A stretch of DNA of 47,606 bases from Desulfobacterales bacterium (GTDB taxonomy: Bacteria > Desulfobacterota > DSM-4660 > Desulfatiglandales > Desulfatiglandaceae). The stretch is taken from contig JALVMN010000367.1 in assembly GCA_027027005.1 (NCBI GenBank), positions 19,409-67,014 on the forward strand, given 5' to 3'. Made by a program: the position numbers and the translations under genes. Shown here one piece after another: positions 43,525 to 47,606 of this stretch. Each line of letters begins with the position of its first letter. The stretch's first letter is position 1. The notes under the pieces were generated by a model, which searched no databases, was not told the DNA's origin, and saw nothing but the letters and a program-made list of their open reading frames with translations.

Positions 43525-44611
43525 AGAAAAGAGCAGGTGCGATCACGTCCTCTTGATCTCAACGTTGTTGCTGCTGGCCATCGGGCTTGTCATGGTCTAT
43601 AGCGCCAGCTCTCATCTGGCCTATAACCGAACAGGGGACCCGTATTTTTTTCTGAAAAGGCAGATTATGTTTTGTGTTGCAGGCCTCGGAGTGATGCTGG
43701 TGGCCAGATACACACCGCGGGAGATCTACGGCAAGGCGGCATGGCCCCTGCTGGTGGTAAGCCTCCTCCTCCTTGTGGCAGTGCTCATCCCTGGCCTTGG
43801 CCACAGGGTGGGAGGGGCTGTGAGATGGCTCAAGCTGGGTGCCTTTTCATTCCAGCCCTCGGAGCTTGCAAAGTTTTCCCTGGCAGTGTTTTTTTCATAT
43901 TCCATGGCAAACAAAGGTGAAGAAATCAGAAGCTTTTCCAGAGGCCTGATGCCTCTCCTCTTGGTTACCGGTGTGTTTGGAGGACTATTGCTGGCTCAAC
44001 CCGACATGGGAACGGCCGTGATGATAGGTGCCTGGAGTTTTGTGCTCCTGTTCGTGGGAGGGGCCAGAATTTTGCACCTGGGAGGCTTGGTGGCTGTCTC
44101 ACTGCCTTTTCTCCTCTGGGTGATCAAAAGCGAGCCCTATCGGGTCAAAAGATTTCTGGCCTTTTTGAATCCTTGGGACGATCCCACTGGGATCGGATTC
44201 CAGATAATCCATTCCTTCCTTGCAGTCGGCTCTGGCGGGCTCTGGGGAGTGGGGCTCGGGGCCAGCAAGGAAAAACTCCACTACCTGCCAGAACCCCACA
44301 CAGACTTTGTATTTTCAATCCTCGCAGAGGAAACGGGTCTTCTGGGTGTGGCGGTGGTGGTGAGCCTTTTTGCCTTTTTAATCTGGAGAGGCATAAGAAT
44401 TTCGCTCTCTGCCAGGGATCTGTACGGCAGCTATCTGGCCTTTGCCATCACACTCTGGATAGGGCTACAGGTGCTGGTGAATATGGGCGTGGTGCTTGGG
44501 CTTTTACCCACAAAGGGCCTCACCCTGCCCCTTTTGAGCTATGGTGGCAGTTCCATGCTCATAACCTTGTTGAGCATAGGTGTTTTGCTCAACATATCAG
44601 CCAACAGGTGA
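43508..44611 (+). CDS. ftsW: Septal peptidoglycan polymerase FtsW
   Basis: A SEDS-family glycosyltransferase, 367 aa with about ten helices. Conserved segments are AVRWLKLG..SFQPSELAKF, LLAQPDMGTA, GSGGLWGVGLGASKEKLHYLPEPHTDFVFSILAEE and PTKGLTLPLLSYGGSSML. It overlaps the end of murD by 17 bp and is the partner of the FtsI encoded upstream. Confidence 0.96.
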   Translation: MQKAAREKSRCDHVLLISTLLLLAIGLVMVYSASSHLAYNRTGDPYFFLKRQIMFCVAGLGVMLVARYTPREIYGKAAWPLLVVSLLLLVAVLIPGLGHRVGGAVRWLKLGAFSFQPSELAKFSLAVFFSYSMANKGEEIRSFSRGLMPLLLVTGVFGGLLLAQPDMGTAVMIGAWSFVLLFVGGARILHLGGLVAVSLPFLLWVIKSEPYRVKRFLAFLNPWDDPTGIGFQIIHSFLAVGSGGLWGVGLGASKEKLHYLPEPHTDFVFSILAEETGLLGVAVVVSLFAFLIWRGIRISLSARDLYGSYLAFAITLWIGLQVLVNMGVVLGLLPTKGLTLPLLSYGGSSMLITLLSIGVLLNISANR

Positions 44612-44614
44612 GAT

Positions 44615-45778
44615 ATGGCCGCCAAGCTGGACAGACTCAATTGCGTCATGGCAGGAGGAGGAACAGGGGGGCACCTTTTTCCTGCCCTGGCAGTGGCAAG
44701 CCAACTCAAGGAACGGGTTAGGGACTGCCGCATCCTGTTTGTGATTGGAAAGAGGGGAAGGGGGGAGGAAATCCTGAAGGGCCAGGGCCACCAAGTAATA
44801 AGGCTAAATATAGAGGGCTTTAAGGGTAGGAGTATCTCAAAGGCCTTGATGGTAATGGCGATGCTACCCAAAAGCGTTCTGGATTCTGTAAAGATCTTGC
44901 GGGGACATGGGGCCCAACTGGTTTTTGGTGTGGGAGGATATACTGCTGGCCCTGTGTGCGTGGCTGCAAGGCTCCTGGGGGTGAAGGTTGCAATACACGA
45001 GCAAAACACATATCCGGGGCTGACCAACCGCCTGCTATCCAGGATTTCGGAGCGTGTCTTCATATCCTTTGAAGAATCCAGGAGATTCCTGAGAGGGGCC
45101 CAAGTGGTGCTCACCGGCACTCCCATAAGACGGGAAATCTTGACCCATAAGAGGAGGGTAGGATCGGCGGAACAGCCCAGAGCGAGTGAAAAGAGGCCCT
45201 TTACCCTCTTGGTCCTGGGTGGCAGCCAGGGCGCAAGGGCCATCAACACCGCTGTGGTTGACGCCTTAGCCATATTGGGAAAAAGGGGAAACCTGCCTGA
45301 CTTGGCACGGCAGGCAGGAGCGATAAGGGTGATCCACCAGACCGGGGAGTTGGACCACGGACGAGTGAAAAGAAATTATGCTGCAAGACTAAGCCAGGAG
45401 GATGGCCTGGAGTTTCATCTCATCCCTTTCATAGAGGATATGGCATGGGCCTATGGAGAGGCTGACCTGGTGGTGAGCAGGGCCGGGGCATCCACCCTGT
45501 TCGAGCTGGCAGCCCTTGGCAAGCCTTCCATCCTGATCCCCTACCCATATGCCACCAATAATCACCAGGAGCTGAATGCCAGGGCCCTCGAAGGGATGGG
45601 AGGTGCCGTGGTGATACCCCAGGCTGAGCTGAGCGGTGAGAGGCTGGCAAGGGCCATAGCCCAATTCATGGAAGAGCCCGAAAGGCTCGAGAAGATGGGG
45701 CAAAATGCAAAGGGGCTCTCAAAGGCGGATGCAGCAGCGCTCATTTCAGAGCAGTTGCTGGAGATGGTTGTGACATGA
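44615..45778 (+). CDS. murG: Lipid II synthase MurG
   Basis: Transfers GlcNAc to lipid I. 387 aa with [15 protein letters not shown] near the N-terminus, [35 protein letters not shown] and the C-terminal [31 protein letters not shown]. It starts 3 bp after ftsW. A stretch of about 15 residues near 178-192 ([14 protein letters not shown]) looks like a family-variable insertion. Confidence 0.96.
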   Translation: MAAKLDRLNCVMAGGGTGGHLFPALAVASQLKERVRDCRILFVIGKRGRGEEILKGQGHQVIRLNIEGFKGRSISKALMVMAMLPKSVLDSVKILRGHGAQLVFGVGGYTAGPVCVAARLLGVKVAIHEQNTYPGLTNRLLSRISERVFISFEESRRFLRGAQVVLTGTPIRREILTHKRRVGSAEQPRASEKRPFTLLVLGGSQGARAINTAVVDALAILGKRGNLPDLARQAGAIRVIHQTGELDHGRVKRNYAARLSQEDGLEFHLIPFIEDMAWAYGEADLVVSRAGASTLFELAALGKPSILIPYPYATNNHQELNARALEGMGGAVVIPQAELSGERLARAIAQFMEEPERLEKMGQNAKGLSKADAAALISEQLLEMVVT

Positions 45779-47169
45779 CCAGGTTTGGAAAGGCAAAGCA
45801 CATCCATTTCGTTGGAATCGGTGGGATCGGAATGAGCGGTATTGCAGAACTGCTCATGAACCTGGGCTACAGGGTGAGCGGCTCTGACCTCAAAGAGAGT
45901 GCCATAACAAGGCGCCTGGCCTCCCTTGGCGGAGAGATCCACTACGGCCACAAGGCAGAATATGTAAGGGGCGCGGATGTGGTGGTCTATTCTTCTGCGG
46001 TTTCAGAGGACAACCCAGAGATCCTGGAGGCAAGGGAGCACTACATCCCGGTTATCCCCAGGGCAGAGATGCTGGCCGAGCTAATGAGGCTCAGGTACGG
46101 CATTGCCGTGGCAGGGGCCCACGGCAAGACCACCACCACTTCCATGATAGCCTCTATACTGAACCGGGCACACCTGGACCCCACAGTGATTATTGGGGGA
46201 AGGCTGGACATATGGGGGGGATCAAATGCAAGGCTTGGCGAAGGTGAGATCCTCTTGGCCGAGGCAGACGAAAGTGACGGCTCCTTCCTGGCCCTATCTC
46301 CCACCATAGTGGTGGTCACAAATCTGGACCTGGAGCATGTGGATTATTACAAGAGCATGAAGGAGATACACGATACCTTTGTGGAGTTCATAAATAAGGT
46401 GCCTTTCTATGGGACAGCGGTCATCTGCCTGGACAACCACGAGATCCAACGGATCATCCCGAGGTTGAAGAAGCGGTACATCTCGTATGGGATGTCTGCA
46501 CAAGCCGACCTCAGGGCCCGGGAACTGGAAAAAAAGAGGCTGGGTGTGGGCTTTGAGGTGGTTTGGAAGGGCGAGCCCCTGGGCCGCGTGGAAGTGGGGA
46601 TGCCGGGCGAGCACAATGTCCTGAACGCCCTTGCTGCCATTGGTGTGGCCCTTGAGCTTGACCTTGAATTTGGTGTTATTGCCGAGGGGTTGAAGGACCT
46701 GGGAGGCCTTGCGCGCCGATTCCAGATAAAGGGTGAGAGCCAGGGAGTCATGGTGATGGATGACTACGGTCATCACCCCACGGAGATCGTTGCCACCCTC
46801 GGCACCCTCAGGGAATCGTGGCCTGAAAAGAGACTGGTGGTGGTGTTTCAGCCTCACCGCTATACCCGCACCAAGGCCCTCTTTGAGCAATTCACCGTAA
46901 GCTTCAATCACGCAGATTTGCTCCTGCTCCTCCCCATCTATGGGGCAAGTGAGAGACCCCTGGAAGGGGTCAGCGCAGAGTCCCTGGCAAGGGCCATAAA
47001 GGAGCGTGGACACAAGGAGGTAATGTCTGTGGGCTCAAAGGAGGAGGCCCTGGAGAAGCTCTTGGGGTTGGTGGGTGAAGGAGACCTTGTGCTCACCCTG
47101 GGGGCAGGTGATGTATATGGTGTGGGGGAGCGGCTCCTTCAGGAATTGGAGCAAAGAGGCAACAGATGA
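45775..47169 (+). CDS. murC: UDP-MurNAc:L-Ala ligase MurC
   Basis: Adds L-Ala to UDP-MurNAc, the first stem-peptide step. 464 aa with [18 protein letters not shown] site [34 protein letters not shown] and FQPHRYTRT. It overlaps murG by ATGA. Confidence 0.97.
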   Translation: MTRFGKAKHIHFVGIGGIGMSGIAELLMNLGYRVSGSDLKESAITRRLASLGGEIHYGHKAEYVRGADVVVYSSAVSEDNPEILEAREHYIPVIPRAEMLAELMRLRYGIAVAGAHGKTTTTSMIASILNRAHLDPTVIIGGRLDIWGGSNARLGEGEILLAEADESDGSFLALSPTIVVVTNLDLEHVDYYKSMKEIHDTFVEFINKVPFYGTAVICLDNHEIQRIIPRLKKRYISYGMSAQADLRARELEKKRLGVGFEVVWKGEPLGRVEVGMPGEHNVLNALAAIGVALELDLEFGVIAEGLKDLGGLARRFQIKGESQGVMVMDDYGHHPTEIVATLGTLRESWPEKRLVVVFQPHRYTRTKALFEQFTVSFNHADLLLLLPIYGASERPLEGVSAESLARAIKERGHKEVMSVGSKEEALEKLLGLVGEGDLVLTLGAGDVYGVGERLLQELEQRGNR

Positions 47170-47200
47170 AAAAGGGGATCAGGGACCTCAAGGAGTGGAG

Positions 47201-47606
47201 ATGGATACCCGGCAAAGGAGGAGGCTTAAAGAGATGTGGGGCCAGCACATAATCTTTGACTATCCCCTGGGAAGACACACCACCCTTGGTGTGGGGGGAT
47301 CGGTGGAGGCCTTGTATGAGGCCCTTGAGATCGATCAACTCAGCAATTTGGTGCGCTTCCTCCACAAGGAGAAGATTCCCTACCTGGTAGTGGGAAAGGG
47401 GAGCAACATGTTGGTGTTGGACCGAGGAGTGGAAGGGGTGGCCATCAGGCTGGGAGGCCCCCTTGCCTGTGTGGAGGTGGCAGACCAAGAAGGGGGGATT
47501 TTGCGGGCAGGAGCTGGAGCGCCACTGTCTCGGTTGCTGGATTTTTGCCGGTCAAGGGGGCTTGGGGGATTTGAGTTCCTGGCAGGCATCCCGGGCACCG
47601 TGGGGG
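47201..47606 (+). CDS. murB: UDP-N-acetylenolpyruvoylglucosamine reductase MurB (5' part)
   Basis: The frame from ATG 47201 (ribosome site AAGGAG five bases upstream) is open to the window end, 135 codons. It shows the FAD-domain features of MurB: TTLGVGGSVEAL, VVGKGSNMLVLDRGVEGVAI and FEFLAGIPGTVG. The enzyme reduces enolpyruvyl-UDP-GlcNAc to UDP-MurNAc. The C-terminal part lies outside. ATG 47234 is an alternative start with a weaker site. Confidence 0.93.
   Translation, partial: MDTRQRRRLKEMWGQHIIFDYPLGRHTTLGVGGSVEALYEALEIDQLSNLVRFLHKEKIPYLVVGKGSNMLVLDRGVEGVAIRLGGPLACVEVADQEGGILRAGAGAPLSRLLDFCRSRGLGGFEFLAGIPGTVG

Overview
The window looks like chromosomal DNA of a Gram-negative, probably anaerobic bacterium of the Desulfobacterota/deltaproteobacterial type. 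The inference rests on several things together: a meso-diaminopimelate-type murE in a complete dcw cluster, two NtrC-family sigma-54 activator/histidine-kinase pairs, PilZ proteins, a fused SpmA-SpmB protein, a DAC-YbbR c-di-AMP synthase and many radical-SAM enzymes. No rRNA, tRNA, CRISPR array, insertion sequence or phage gene was recognised, and no taxonomic search was possible.

Region 1 (1-11.4 kb) is the unusual part. A large secreted protein with four exact 47-residue cysteine repeats is read leftwards and runs off the window. A 571-bp gap separates it from a rightward operon: a LolD/MacB-like ABC ATPase, an FtsX-like permease, a fusion of an AttH/CrtC-type lipocalin to a trans-prenyl diphosphate synthase, and a PilZ protein. 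The gap carries two divergent sigma-54-type promoters. A nested inverted repeat lies at their exact midpoint and looks like a shared enhancer. A histidine kinase and a sigma-54 response regulator face the operon and are natural candidates for its regulators. I read this as a possibly undescribed regulated envelope/isoprenoid-lipid module.

Region 2 (11.9-22 kb) holds a SpmA-SpmB fusion, the rnc / Elp3-like radical SAM / era operon closed by a strong hairpin terminator, a second NtrC-type regulator and kinase, a radical-SAM protein of unknown substrate, and an MscS channel.

Region 3 (21.7-32.4 kb) holds an Hsp20 / Lon-like protease / Cys-rich protein / methyltransferase operon. It meets, tail to tail with 40 bp of overlap, a leftward radical-SAM protein resembling RiPP-maturation C-methyltransferases, followed by an acyl-CoA ligase and a TPR membrane protein. 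A DedA protein diverges from these. Behind dedA is a consensus sigma-70 promoter (TTGACA-N16-TATAAT) driving what looks like an undescribed small RNA, then a second strong promoter and a 60-aa membrane peptide, a terminator, an ABM monooxygenase-like protein and a divergent PilZ-like protein.

Region 4 (32.5-47.6 kb) is a diadenylate cyclase fused to a YbbR domain and a small membrane protein, followed by the dcw cell-wall and division cluster mraZ-rsmH-ftsL-ftsI-murE-murF-mraY-murD-ftsW-murG-murC-murB (murB cut by the window end). The mraZ promoter overlaps four 10-bp AAAGTG-type MraZ boxes, implying autorepression of the cluster.
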